Shown: piece after piece, positions 45,489 to 55,157 of the stretch
How positions within the stretch are numbered: the stretch's first letter is position 1
Layout: the number at the start of each line of letters is the position of its first letter
Source of the DNA: Pedobacter namyangjuensis
Lineage (GTDB): Bacteria > Bacteroidota > Bacteroidia > Sphingobacteriales > Sphingobacteriaceae
Direction: 5' to 3'
DNA length: 64,000 nt
NCBI RefSeq assembly: GCF_003313325.1
Contig: NZ_QMHQ01000003.1
Span: 372,001 to 436,000, forward strand
The notes under the pieces: model-generated
The model's input: the letters and a program-made list of their open reading frames with translations, nothing else
Database searches by the model: none
What the model was told of the DNA's origin: nothing
Position numbers and translations under genes: made by a program

Positions 45489-45576
45489 GGTAGAGGGTTA
45501 AAGGCTTAAGGCTAGTTGCTCTTCAATATTATTAAGTTAAGCGATGTTAGGGTTGCCACCAGTAGACTATTCCTAT

Positions 45577-45594
45577 GTTGGCGTCCCCGCCAAC
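45577..45594. repeat. GTTGGCG/CGCCAAC hairpin after hisIE
   Basis: Perfect 7-bp inverted repeat with a TCCC loop, similar to the TTGGCGGG ends of the dispersed hairpin elements. No T tract, so a terminator role is doubtful. Confidence 0.6.
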
Positions 45595-45671
45595 GTTATA
45601 ACTAACTATTAACTTAATGACAGTGGACGACTTCATCAGAAAATAAAGTTCTTAAAAATATCAACATCAAA

Positions 45672-46058
45672 ATGCTTAAATACATTTCCTATTTCAATCT
45701 TGTTTTAGCAATTGTTTTATTGGTAATGTTAAGAAGCGGTAGAAATTATATTGATGTGGCATTACTTACACCATCAATTCTTTTCAATTGGCTTACGTTA
45801 TATCATTTACTTAAAAATAATTTGAAATTCGCCAAATGGCACTTTTATGTTGGTTATATAAGTGTTTCTCTTAGTATTATTTCTACCATATTTACCGTTA
45901 TACTTTTGTTCGAAATACTTTCAAATAGCAGCATATACCTTGGCCCTCCAATTAATTTATTTCTGGTCAAACTGTTGTTCGATGTTCTAACGATATCCCA
46001 ATTCATTATGGCTTACAGCAGTAACAAAAAGCTGTTAAATCAAACTTATCAAAACTAA
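45672..46058 (+). CDS. Small integral membrane protein, hypothetical
   Basis: 128 residues with four hydrophobic segments (about 5-20, 28-42, 54-84, 100-118), no recognised family. Asn- and Ser-rich loops between the helices. It lies 10 bp upstream of the WD40 gene on the same strand and may be co-transcribed with it, and about 180 bp after the his operon. Confidence 0.65.
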   Translation: MLKYISYFNLVLAIVLLVMLRSGRNYIDVALLTPSILFNWLTLYHLLKNNLKFAKWHFYVGYISVSLSIISTIFTVILLFEILSNSSIYLGPPINLFLVKLLFDVLTISQFIMAYSSNKKLLNQTYQN

Positions 46059-46067
46059 ATAACTCAC

Positions 46068-46964
46068 ATGCTCAAACACCTAAAAACCCTTTCTGGTCAT
46101 CAAAATCCTGTTTATGCTTTAGCCAATTCAGATGATGATAATACTTTTTTTAGTGCCGGAAACGATAAAGGAGTTGTAGAATGGTCGCTGGAAACCATGG
46201 CTTTTGTGAAAGTTAAAATGCCTGTCCAAAGCTCTGTTTATTACCTCCACTATTACAATAACCAACTTTTTGTTGGCGAGCGAAGTGGAGCATTTAGCGT
46301 ATATGATGTTAAAGAGGATAAGGTAATTGCAAGAGTTAACGCCCATACCAAGCCCATTTTCAATATTCAAGTTGTAAAAAGCAAAAACGAACTTTTAACT
46401 ACTGGCGAAGATGGTTCTGTTGCCGTTTGGTCGCTCAGCGATTTTTCAGAAATCTTTCGGTTTCAGGCAGCTTACGATACCGTTAGAGCCATTGCTATCT
46501 CTCCTGATGAAACTGAAATCGCTTTCGGATGTAAAGACCATTTAATAAAAATTTATAATCTGGCTGATTATAGCATTAAGCAAAACCTAGATAGTCATAC
46601 TTTACCTGTAACTTCATTAGCTTATCATCCTAGCGGAAAATATTTGATTTCCGGAAGCCGAGATGCCCAGTTGAAAATATGGAATTTACCAAGCTATGAA
46701 CTAGCACAAACCATTCCGGCACACATGTTTGGCATTTATGGTATCGCCTTTCATCCAACACTACCCTATTTTGCTACGGCAAGCCAAGACAAAAGCATTA
46801 AACTTTGGGATGCTGAAAACTTTAAGCTTTACAAAATTCTAAGCTTAGAAAAAGGCGAGTTTGGGCATAGCCATTCTGTAAATAAAATAATCTGGAGCAA
46901 CGAAGGAAAACACCTAATTTCTACAGGGGACGATAAAAAGGTAATAATTTGGGGGCTGGATTAG
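46068..46964 (+). CDS. WD40-repeat protein
   Basis: 298 residues made of about seven WD40 blades forming one propeller (for example TGEDGSVAVWSLSDF, GSRDAQLKIWNLPSY, ASQDKSIKLWDAENF, TGDDKKVIIWGLD). No signal peptide, so it should act in the cytoplasm as an interaction platform. Such free-standing bacterial WD40 proteins have no uniform role. It lies 36 bp before the YceH-like gene. Confidence 0.92.
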   Translation: MLKHLKTLSGHQNPVYALANSDDDNTFFSAGNDKGVVEWSLETMAFVKVKMPVQSSVYYLHYYNNQLFVGERSGAFSVYDVKEDKVIARVNAHTKPIFNIQVVKSKNELLTTGEDGSVAVWSLSDFSEIFRFQAAYDTVRAIAISPDETEIAFGCKDHLIKIYNLADYSIKQNLDSHTLPVTSLAYHPSGKYLISGSRDAQLKIWNLPSYELAQTIPAHMFGIYGIAFHPTLPYFATASQDKSIKLWDAENFKLYKILSLEKGEFGHSHSVNKIIWSNEGKHLISTGDDKKVIIWGLD

Positions 46965-47000
46965 CTTTTTATTTCTGGCGTTTTAATATATCTTAGCGAA

Positions 47001-47654
47001 ATGGACACACCTAAGAATTTACCTACGCTTGATGCTGCACAAATTAGAGTATTGGGTGCTTTGATGGAAAAAAGCAAAACCACACCAGATTATTACCCAA
47101 TGACTTTAAATGGTTTAGCCGCAGCTTGTAACCAGAAAACTTCTCGTAAACCGGTAGTAAACTACGATGAATCTACCATTATCGCCGCTCTAAACTCGCT
47201 AAAAATAGCTGGCTTAATTTCTACAGCAACTGGCGGTTCTATAAGAAACATTAAGTACAAACATAATTTTGCCATCGTATTCCCGGTTTTACCGTCGGAA
47301 GTTGCAGTAATGTGTTTGCTTTTTTTACGCGGACCACAAACGCCTGGAGAAATTAATACCAACTCTGGTAGACTATACGAATTTGATACTTTGGAAGAAG
47401 TGCAACAAGTTTTAGAAAAATTGGCTAGCGATGAACATGGTTTTATCAAACAATTGCCTCGCAAGCCTGGTCAAAAAGAACAACGCTATATGCACTTATT
47501 TGCAGGTGATATTGAAACTTTTGAAGAAGAATACATAGCGGAGGAAAACCCCAAAAACAATAATGAGTTAGAAGAGCGTCTAAGCAAAGTTGAAGAAGAA
47601 CTTGCCGAGCTTAAAACAAATTTCGATAAGTTGATGAAAGAATTGATGGGATAA
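47001..47654 (+). CDS. YceH-family protein (DUF480)
   Basis: 217 residues, two winged-helix domains (VLGALMEKSKTTPDYYPMTL, CNQKTSRKPVVNYDE in the first; LLFLRGPQTPGEINTNSGRLY in the second) as in YceH/DUF480. The C-terminus (about 180-217) is an added acidic coiled coil (ELEERLSKVEEELAELK). Function not established. No signal peptide. Confidence 0.9.
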   Translation: MDTPKNLPTLDAAQIRVLGALMEKSKTTPDYYPMTLNGLAAACNQKTSRKPVVNYDESTIIAALNSLKIAGLISTATGGSIRNIKYKHNFAIVFPVLPSEVAVMCLLFLRGPQTPGEINTNSGRLYEFDTLEEVQQVLEKLASDEHGFIKQLPRKPGQKEQRYMHLFAGDIETFEEEYIAEENPKNNNELEERLSKVEEELAELKTNFDKLMKELMG

Positions 47655-47727
47655 TGATTTGTACGTTTTAGGTTTTAATAATTTATTACTGAAAATGTTC
47701 GTTCCTCTTCGCTTTAGTAAGCTTCGG

Positions 47728-47790
47728 TCCCGCTATCGCCTATAGTCCTCGTTCGTACCTCACTCCGGGCTATTTGGCTCTATCGGGTTT
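47728..47790. repeat. Dispersed repeat CCCGCTATCG...CTATCGGGTTT, copy 1
   Basis: Matches 59980-60046 over its length with small changes: TCCCGCTATCGCCTATAG, CTCCGGGCTA and GCTCTATCGGGTTT are shared. The ends are roughly complementary. It lies in the 275-bp convergent space between the YceH-like and macroglobulin genes; a fragment of the hisF-type palindrome follows at 47880-47912. Confidence 0.8.
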
Positions 47791-47929
47791 AGTTACAGAA
47801 GGCTGTGTTGCCAAAACCTACCTGAACCAACATTATCTTTTCCATAACAGTCATGGTAAGGACAGAGCAATCTGCACAATAAGATTGCTTCGTCCTCGCA
47901 ATCACGAAATAATTAAAGTGATAGGTTAA

Positions 47930-50900
47930 TTAATTTATATTGACCTTTTTCATTCCTTCTCTACCATAAAAAACCGGGAAATACATCATTTCTGCTTTTG
48001 CAGGATTTAAAATGTAAGAACCAGAATATCTTGGCATTAGATCTATTTCGAAAGTGTATTTACCTTGTTTTAGTTTTGTACAAAAGATGGAAGTTTTATT
48101 TTTAAAATATTCGCGGTGTGTTTCAACTCCCCAAAAATTCTGGATTTTATTCTCATAACTGCAACCAGCCGGGATAGGGATTTCGATCATCACATAATCG
48201 GCATCTGCCTTTACTTCAACCTCCACCTTTAATTTCGCCAGGGTTCCCGCTTTTAGCTTGGTTACTATTTCTCCATTTTGCAAAATACTAGAAGTAACCT
48301 TAAAATCTTTTTCTACCTTTTTAGGTTTTGTATTTTGAAATTGCTGATAAGCCGTAAAGTAAACTGCTGATTTGCCTTTCTTCTCTACCATTAAATCAGT
48401 GGGATTTGCGATTACGCTATCGAAAGGAAACTGAGTGATTACCTGCTCATTTACTTTAATGGATGCGGGTTCTCTTTTATCGTTCGTAGAAATAAAAGCA
48501 GGCAGAATAGTCTCTAAAATTAATGATGCTTCATAGGTATTTCGCCATTGCCCATCTTTACGTTGCTCTAAAAAGTAAAGTGCTATCTTCTCCAATTCCT
48601 TTTCGTAACCGCCGGCATTTTTTAAAATTCTATAAGCTAATAATGTATTGTGAATACTATTATCCCAAAAACGAATGCTCTCCTCTCCCCAATAAATACT
48701 ACCAAACATGGTTTGTTTTTTAAGCTTGGTTAACACACTTAAATCTATTTTTAAACCTGCCATTTGCTTCAATTCGATCATTTCTAACAAGCTAAAGGTA
48801 GATACTTTGATTTCTCTCTGTTTCAACGCTAAAACCTCTGCTGAAAGGCCTGCATCGCGTTTCTTTTCCTTTTCTTCAAATGCCAAAACCCAATCTTTAA
48901 TGTAATTTTTGCCATCCAGCAAGTGCAATAGTTTAATTACTTGTATATCGTTATAATTGGGTCCATCTGTTAATTTATCAACTAAATAGCGTTGTAATAA
49001 CGGTTTGTTTAAGTCGACTGCATAACCTTCTTTTTCAGCTTGCAATAGCGCTTCAACTACGTGCAAGCTAATCCACATTTGCTCCTCGGTATTTTGCCAC
49101 CAACCCCAGGTTCCTTGTGGTTTTCTGTTCTGTTGCAGTTTTTTAAGGATGAAAGTAATGTCTTTTTCGTGGTTAAACTTTTGATCTAAGTATTTACGTA
49201 CTCGTTTCTCTAGCAACAGCGATTTCAATTTAGACGCCAATTGCTCGTTACACAAATACTCGTAATTGCGCAGTTTGGTCATCTCATCCAACAAAGTCGG
49301 AAAAACTGAAGCTTCTGCCCTGAGCTTTATTTTGCCTAAGTTTTTATCAAAGGCATAGTTTATTGTTGTATCTCTTAGCAAAGCAGAAAAATAGCCTTTG
49401 GTTTCTTTCACGCCCGCTTCAAAAACCGGTATTTTTCTACGCTCGCCGTCGAAGTAGCCGTTTTCTTGCGCCAAGGTATATTCAAAATTCAAGCTATCTT
49501 TTGATTTTACCACAATCCCCAAAGTATCAATTAATGAATTTTTAAATTTCACGGTGGAGTTTCGAAGTTCTTTACCATTGTACGAGAACTTACGAATGCC
49601 CGTTTCCTCCATCGGAGTGTAGTTCATTAACTTACCTAAAACATTAATACTATCGCCAACAGTAGCAAAAAGTGGTGATACGAAATTAGCACTTAATGAC
49701 TTAAATGATTTGATAGTTCCTTCTGTGTAACCGGTTTGCTTATTGCCATTCATTGCCATTACACGTGTTTTCCACTTCGTAATATCATCTGGAAATTTTA
49801 CCGTAAACTTAGCCACACCATTTTCGTCTGTAGTTAATTTAGGTTGCCAAAAGCCTTCATCGTTAAAGTTTGTGCGCATTGTTTGTTGTTGTGCAACTGC
49901 TTCTCCGACTAGATTGCTTGCCAAATTGCCTTTTTTACTTTTTACGATAATTACCCCATTAACTGCTTGCGAACCGTAAATAGCTGTAGCACTGGCATCT
50001 TTTAAAACGGTAACATCTTTTACCAAATCCTTATCTAAACTGCTGATATCGCCATCAAAAGGTACGCCATCTAAAATAATTAAAGGTTTTTTGTTGGCAG
50101 ATAGCGTTGACGAACCTCTTAACATTACAACTTCTTCAAGTAACAGTCCTGGTGCTGAACCTGCTAATGCATAGCTTAATTCATTATTGACAGACATTGT
50201 TGCGCTTGCAGTCATATTTTGTTTTTTCACTGTACCATATCCTACTACTTCAACTTCTTTTAAATTATTGTCAATTGTATCTATTAGAATATCTCCAACG
50301 GAACCATTTACTATATCAAATACTTTATCATAAAATCTTCTTGCAGATATCTTTACACCTCCCTTTTCTGGTGTTTTAAAACTGAATAATCCTTTAGCAT
50401 CGCTGATGGTTTGCAGATCTAAGCCAACAACTCTTACCACAATCCCTTGCAACGGCTTTTTGGTTTGGCTTGATAAAATTCTTCCCTGCACTTTGTTTTT
50501 CAACTCACTTTTATCGAATAAGTGGCTGTTAAAAAATTGCTGGTGTTTTTCTGAAATAGGCTGAAGGCCATAACTCGGAACAGACTTAATCATACTATCC
50601 AGTTTCTGGCTAAATACATCCGCTTCTGAGATCTTGAAACTGCTCCATTTGTAATAATTTGCGCCGTTTGGTTTTACGTTTATGCTATCGGTAATAAAAT
50701 AGCTGTTATCCTTCAACAAAAACATCAATTTATATTTTCCGCTTTCGTAAATATCTGTATTGATATCGCCCTTGTAAATGCGCAAAAAATTTGCCTGATT
50801 AGGTTTAAAAGCAATAATGTTTTTGATGTATGGAATATGATTGGTAAAAGCAGTATCAATATCATACCTCAATTTTCCGGTAGATTTTAACCCTACATAA

Positions 50901-53794
50901 TCGATATCCAAAAGCTGTGTAGTACGACTGCGCAAATCCATAAAATCTAACCAAATTTTATCAATTTCTTTCTTTTTTAAGGCGTACTCGTTGGCGAAGT
51001 TGGTATTTCCGTTATCGGCACCTCCATTTAGTTTGGTATTAAAGGCATAGGTTGTTTTGTTTGATTTTTGCTTGATTAAACCCGGCTCAAAAGTATAGGT
51101 ATATCCTGCTTCTTTTGTAAAATTCTGACGCCATTTTTCATTATCAAAAATCAATAGGTTTTCTCGTATCGGGCCAACTAAAAGCTCTTTCTCAATACGA
51201 TTGTTGGGATTTATCAATAAACGAGTATCAGAATTTAGGGCAGATACAGTAATTTTATTAAGATCAGAATGATTGGCAACTCTTATCATGTAATGATCCA
51301 ATTGCTGGCTTTCTTCTGTAGTAAGCGTTGTAGGCTTGTTTACCGTTACCAGTTTATTTATAGTATCTGCCAGAATGCTTAAAATGGTTTTTTTACCAGC
51401 TGTGATGTTGTGACTAACCGTTATTAATTTATCAGCTGTGCGTATTTTAAATTGGTGAATACCTGGCTTTACAACAAAAGAATAACGTTGCAATTGCTGT
51501 GCCTTGCTAAAATACACCGGTACATTATCGATATAGACTATAGTGACAGGCAAAATTGCGCCATCAAGAACCACAAATGGGGCAACCTGCGTGGTGGTAT
51601 CGTTTGTAGTTTCTGTGGTATGATAAATTGGATTTGGGTGTGTAAACTTGTAATATTCTATCGTATCTAAGCCTAAACTTTTGCTCCATTTGGTCCAGGT
51701 GAGTTGATCTAACTTTGTGCTCACGCTACCGTAAGCTTCATCGGCCTCTATTTTAATTTTGTTGGTTTTATGCGCTAGATATTTTCGACCCAAATAAGGT
51801 AACCTCACATCCGGAACGTCTGTAAATTTTGAGGTAAAGGCTTGTGCAGTAACATCCGTTTCGGCTACGGGTTTATGGTTTAAATCTGTAACCTGCACCA
51901 ACATATTTACTTTTTGGCCAGGGTAAACCATATCTGGCGCAATCAGTTTTAAGTTTAATTGGTAAGGGTTATAGAATGCACTAACTTCGCTGGTTTCTTC
52001 ATCTCCATCCCAAAAATAATTAATGCGTATGTGACTAGCTTTTCGGCTATCATTTTTAATCAATGTATCAAGTTGATTGGTGTAACCTCTTAAAATAACT
52101 TTGTTTTCGGCAAAAATGGTATACCAAAAAGGCACTTTATGCTCATTGATGACCACTACACGCAAACTGTCTTTATTTTGCAGGGCGTTAATTTGCAGTT
52201 CAGGTTTTAGTTTTGTGATGTCGATGGTAGCAGTATCTTTCGGCGTTTCTATCTCATAATATTCTGCTCGGTAATCAATTTTAGTAACATAAGGCAAAGT
52301 AATGTTTTGCGAATTGATCACTACATCATCTTCGGTAAAACTCGTCATTTTGGCCTGCTGACTTTCACTTTTATTGTTTACCAAATAAGTGATAGCCAAA
52401 CTATCCTTTCTAAATTCAGACTTTATCTCGACAGGTTTAACAGCTTTTTTTGTGCTCTTCCAATCGTTGTAAGTTAAAGATTTCGATGCCGTTCTCACTT
52501 CGTTATTGCTGTTCAAAAATTTGGCACTAATGTCAAAATTAAGGTTAGCTCTTGGAAAAATATCTGCTGGTAGAACAAGTTTGGTCTCACCAACAGGCTC
52601 TAACGTAATGTTCTTTTGCCAAAGTGTATCAGGTACGAAAACTTTTTTATCTGCATAATAATTTACATGACTAGTGGTCAGCGTGAGTTCTACCCTACCA
52701 TCAGGAACTGCCAATTCGTTTTCATCTGTCGCTTTAAAATAAACGGTAATTAAACTGTCTTTTGTCTGCTCATTCCGATCAGTTCGAAGCACAAAATCAA
52801 TCGATTTCAGTTCATAATCTTCATAACGGAAGTTGTTACTGATGCGAAATGCTTTCTTCGGCTTTTTAGATTTTTCTTCCAAACTAATTCCATAATTCCT
52901 ATCAAGTTTTAAGTTTAAACTATCTGCAAGCACGAAACTATATTCGTAACCTCCATTCTTATAAGGATTTATTGTAGCTAAGTTCTTTCTAGTGCCATCA
53001 ATCTGCAAAATTACTTCTGCTGATTTGTTTTTTAGGTTTCCGCCTTTGGCATTAATGATAAAAGATTTGAATTTTACCGTGTCGTTTGGTTTGTACATCG
53101 GCTTGTTAAAAACCATATAGCCCGCATACAAAGATTTGTTACTGCTTTTCTTTTTAAAAATGGTTTTAAATGGTCGCCAAAAATATTTGATGGGAAAAGA
53201 GTAGGCTACTTTTTTAAAGAACGACCAATCTTCCCTGTCATCATCATAGTAATTATCATCGTCAACATCGTATTCAAAAAAATTACTTACACCTTCATGC
53301 ACCACTTTTATAATACCTTCTTCTTTCGGCTTGCCATTTTCCTTACTATGCTTGCTCCTATACAATTTTGCTTCTGCATCGTAAATTGCCTTTTTTTTGC
53401 CATCAATTTCTACGAATGCATTGGTAATTAAATTGCCTTTAATATCTGTTACGTAAAACTGAAAATCATTCTCGTTATTAATAAACTGTAATAAAACGTT
53501 GTTTTCGCTTAACAAACTTGTATTGATATTACCTCCGCTAGCACTTACCATCAGGTAATTTCCGTAAGGTAAATCGCTTTTTTTGTAATCGCGATAATAG
53601 TCTGAACTAACTAACGTATGATAGAAATCATTGTTAACCTTATTGTCTTTGAGTAAGCTAACAACCTCTTTATCAGTTATTTTATAAGCAAACGTTATGC
53701 TACTGGCTTGTTTGCTTTTAGACAGTTTATTTTGGGCAAAGGCACTAAAAGTAAAGAATAGGGAAAGGAAAAGTAAGCGTAATTTCATAAGCAA
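47930..53794 (-). CDS. Alpha-2-macroglobulin-like protein with inserted TonB-plug domain
   Basis: 1954 residues, exported (signal peptide ending AFAQ, probably from the Met at 53788). The N-terminal two thirds are macroglobulin-type beta domains (MG2-like YMVFNKPMYKPNDTVKFKS near 230). A CarboxypepD_reg domain lies at about 1096-1168, then a SusC-like TonB plug at about 1180-1290 (PLIILDGVPFDGD, VLKDASATAIYGSQAVNGVI). The A2M core follows (KFPDDITKWKTRVMAMNG) with the thioester motif CNEQ near 1512-1515 and a helical toroid. Bacterial macroglobulins trap proteases in the periplasm. The plug suggests contact with an outer-membrane system. No beta-barrel is present. Confidence 0.88.
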   Translation of the reverse strand: MLMKLRLLFLSLFFTFSAFAQNKLSKSKQASSITFAYKITDKEVVSLLKDNKVNNDFYHTLVSSDYYRDYKKSDLPYGNYLMVSASGGNINTSLLSENNVLLQFINNENDFQFYVTDIKGNLITNAFVEIDGKKKAIYDAEAKLYRSKHSKENGKPKEEGIIKVVHEGVSNFFEYDVDDDNYYDDDREDWSFFKKVAYSFPIKYFWRPFKTIFKKKSSNKSLYAGYMVFNKPMYKPNDTVKFKSFIINAKGGNLKNKSAEVILQIDGTRKNLATINPYKNGGYEYSFVLADSLNLKLDRNYGISLEEKSKKPKKAFRISNNFRYEDYELKSIDFVLRTDRNEQTKDSLITVYFKATDENELAVPDGRVELTLTTSHVNYYADKKVFVPDTLWQKNITLEPVGETKLVLPADIFPRANLNFDISAKFLNSNNEVRTASKSLTYNDWKSTKKAVKPVEIKSEFRKDSLAITYLVNNKSESQQAKMTSFTEDDVVINSQNITLPYVTKIDYRAEYYEIETPKDTATIDITKLKPELQINALQNKDSLRVVVINEHKVPFWYTIFAENKVILRGYTNQLDTLIKNDSRKASHIRINYFWDGDEETSEVSAFYNPYQLNLKLIAPDMVYPGQKVNMLVQVTDLNHKPVAETDVTAQAFTSKFTDVPDVRLPYLGRKYLAHKTNKIKIEADEAYGSVSTKLDQLTWTKWSKSLGLDTIEYYKFTHPNPIYHTTETTNDTTTQVAPFVVLDGAILPVTIVYIDNVPVYFSKAQQLQRYSFVVKPGIHQFKIRTADKLITVSHNITAGKKTILSILADTINKLVTVNKPTTLTTEESQQLDHYMIRVANHSDLNKITVSALNSDTRLLINPNNRIEKELLVGPIRENLLIFDNEKWRQNFTKEAGYTYTFEPGLIKQKSNKTTYAFNTKLNGGADNGNTNFANEYALKKKEIDKIWLDFMDLRSRTTQLLDIDYVGLKSTGKLRYDIDTAFTNHIPYIKNIIAFKPNQANFLRIYKGDINTDIYESGKYKLMFLLKDNSYFITDSINVKPNGANYYKWSSFKISEADVFSQKLDSMIKSVPSYGLQPISEKHQQFFNSHLFDKSELKNKVQGRILSSQTKKPLQGIVVRVVGLDLQTISDAKGLFSFKTPEKGGVKISARRFYDKVFDIVNGSVGDILIDTIDNNLKEVEVVGYGTVKKQNMTASATMSVNNELSYALAGSAPGLLLEEVVMLRGSSTLSANKKPLIILDGVPFDGDISSLDKDLVKDVTVLKDASATAIYGSQAVNGVIIVKSKKGNLASNLVGEAVAQQQTMRTNFNDEGFWQPKLTTDENGVAKFTVKFPDDITKWKTRVMAMNGNKQTGYTEGTIKSFKSLSANFVSPLFATVGDSINVLGKLMNYTPMEETGIRKFSYNGKELRNSTVKFKNSLIDTLGIVVKSKDSLNFEYTLAQENGYFDGERRKIPVFEAGVKETKGYFSALLRDTTINYAFDKNLGKIKLRAEASVFPTLLDEMTKLRNYEYLCNEQLASKLKSLLLEKRVRKYLDQKFNHEKDITFILKKLQQNRKPQGTWGWWQNTEEQMWISLHVVEALLQAEKEGYAVDLNKPLLQRYLVDKLTDGPNYNDIQVIKLLHLLDGKNYIKDWVLAFEEKEKKRDAGLSAEVLALKQREIKVSTFSLLEMIELKQMAGLKIDLSVLTKLKKQTMFGSIYWGEESIRFWDNSIHNTLLAYRILKNAGGYEKELEKIALYFLEQRKDGQWRNTYEASLILETILPAFISTNDKREPASIKVNEQVITQFPFDSVIANPTDLMVEKKGKSAVYFTAYQQFQNTKPKKVEKDFKVTSSILQNGEIVTKLKAGTLAKLKVEVEVKADADYVMIEIPIPAGCSYENKIQNFWGVETHREYFKNKTSIFCTKLKQGKYTFEIDLMPRYSGSYILNPAKAEMMYFPVFYGREGMKKVNIN

Positions 53795-53853
53795 TTAATT
53801 TATTAACTGATGTTTTTTTCATCCGTAATCCATAAACTAATAGAGGTGATGCT

Positions 53854-53865
53854 CAAATATATTTG
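53854..53865. promoter_or_regulatory. Symmetric -7-like box CAAATATATTTG
   Basis: Perfect 12-bp palindrome that gives TATATTTG on both strands, so it could serve both divergent genes (macroglobulin-like and thioesterase). No good -33 box was found on either strand. Confidence 0.3.
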
Positions 53866-54030
53866 TTTTAAATGATATGCTTAATGGTATCTATTATTTG
53901 ATTAAGATTTACTGGGATTTGGTTATTTTGCCTTACTATTTGCAATCTTAAACCTTTAGGCCTACAATAGCAACGATCTAAAATTAAAAAATTAGATTAA
54001 CGCTGTTTTTTGATTAATTTCGCCATTGCT

Positions 54031-54555
54031 ATGAGTATTAAAGTTAAAAACCCAAAAGAATCTTTTACTATAATGAACGAGTTAGTGTTGCCCAACGACA
54101 CCAATACGCTAAACAATTTAATGGGTGGAAGACTTTTACATTGGATGGATATCGCGGCAGCAATTTCTGCACAAAAACACTGCAATAATATTGTAGTAAC
54201 GGCATCGGTTGACAATGTTTCTTTTAAACAACCTATTAAACTTGGTGATGTTATTACAATTGAGGCAAAGGTTACACGCTCTTTTAACAGTTCTGTAGAA
54301 GTTCGCTTGGATGTTTGGGCAGAAAACATCCCGTCTGGCACAAGAGCAAAATCTAACGAAGCTTACTATACTTTTGTAGCAGTAGACCAAAAAGGAGGGA
54401 CAATTCCGGTTCCGGCCTTAAAACCTGAAACAGAAGAAGAAATTGAACTTTTTGACGGTGCTTTACGCCGCAGGCAATTACGTTTAATTTTGGGCGGTAA
54501 AATGCTACCAAATGACGCAAGCGAACTTAAAGCGTTGTTTTTTCCCGCAGTTTAA
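54031..54555 (+). CDS. Acyl-CoA thioesterase (hotdog fold)
   Basis: About 174 residues from the ATG at 54031 (MSIKVKNPKES); a TTG at 54010 would extend it by seven residues but looks untranslated. Hotdog-fold signature: NELVLPNDTNTLNNLMGGRLLHWMDIAAAISAQKH, with the conserved Asn-x-x-Gly-Gly-x-Leu-x-x-x-x-Asp, as in YciA/BACH-type acyl-CoA hydrolases. It would release free fatty acid from acyl-CoA in the cytoplasm. Chain-length preference unknown. Confidence 0.92.
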   Translation: MSIKVKNPKESFTIMNELVLPNDTNTLNNLMGGRLLHWMDIAAAISAQKHCNNIVVTASVDNVSFKQPIKLGDVITIEAKVTRSFNSSVEVRLDVWAENIPSGTRAKSNEAYYTFVAVDQKGGTIPVPALKPETEEEIELFDGALRRRQLRLILGGKMLPNDASELKALFFPAV

Positions 54556-54561
54556 TTTCTT

Positions 54562-55110
54562 CTATTTATTAGTACTAACTTTTTTTAACGCTAATCTATT
54601 TTTAGGATTTAGCTGGTAGTTTATTGAAAAATAACTTAAACTCTCCTGATCTGCTTTTGAAGAAGTTGGCGTAAACCTATAATTTGCTATCGCTGGATTT
54701 ATAGCGTGAATTGGAAGTGCAATAAAGTTTATTATACCGTTAAAAAACTCGCCAAATACCGACATTGTTACCTGATCTTTAAAATCTGGTTCTTCTGCTC
54801 CCCATTTATTAAAGCGTTTTCCATCACGTATTTGATTGAATTCTGAGGTGTCCCAATCATAAGATGCATAATTTTTGCCTTTAAATCGCTTTTTTACCTC
54901 CCTAATTTTAATTGCGGTTACGTCTTGCACATTAATACTTACAAAACCTGTATCTGCTCTTAATAAAATTTTAGTAGAGTCTACTTTTTGCAATATGCCT
55001 TTCTGCCTTGAATTTGCAGTTTTTACAATTGCCAAATATGGTTTTACATTTTGAGCATATATAATATTATTCGAAAATATTAGTATAACAATAATTAATA
55101 TAACTCTCAT
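54562..55110 (-). CDS. Exported hypothetical protein, paralogue-like to the next gene
   Basis: 182 residues, signal peptide ending IIYAQ (about residue 20). The N-terminal 45 residues of the mature part follow the same pattern as the gene at 55158-55664: kGiLqKVdstkI then fVsInvqdVtaIKIR. The rest is different and lacks a glycine zipper. Function unknown. Convergent with the thioesterase gene, separated by 6 bp. Confidence 0.72.
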   Translation of the reverse strand: MRVILIIVILIFSNNIIYAQNVKPYLAIVKTANSRQKGILQKVDSTKILLRADTGFVSINVQDVTAIKIREVKKRFKGKNYASYDWDTSEFNQIRDGKRFNKWGAEEPDFKDQVTMSVFGEFFNGIINFIALPIHAINPAIANYRFTPTSSKADQESLSYFSINYQLNPKNRLALKKVSTNK

Positions 55111-55157
55111 TTAAAATTCTTTAAAAGATATGAAATCGATAATACTCCGTAAAACTA

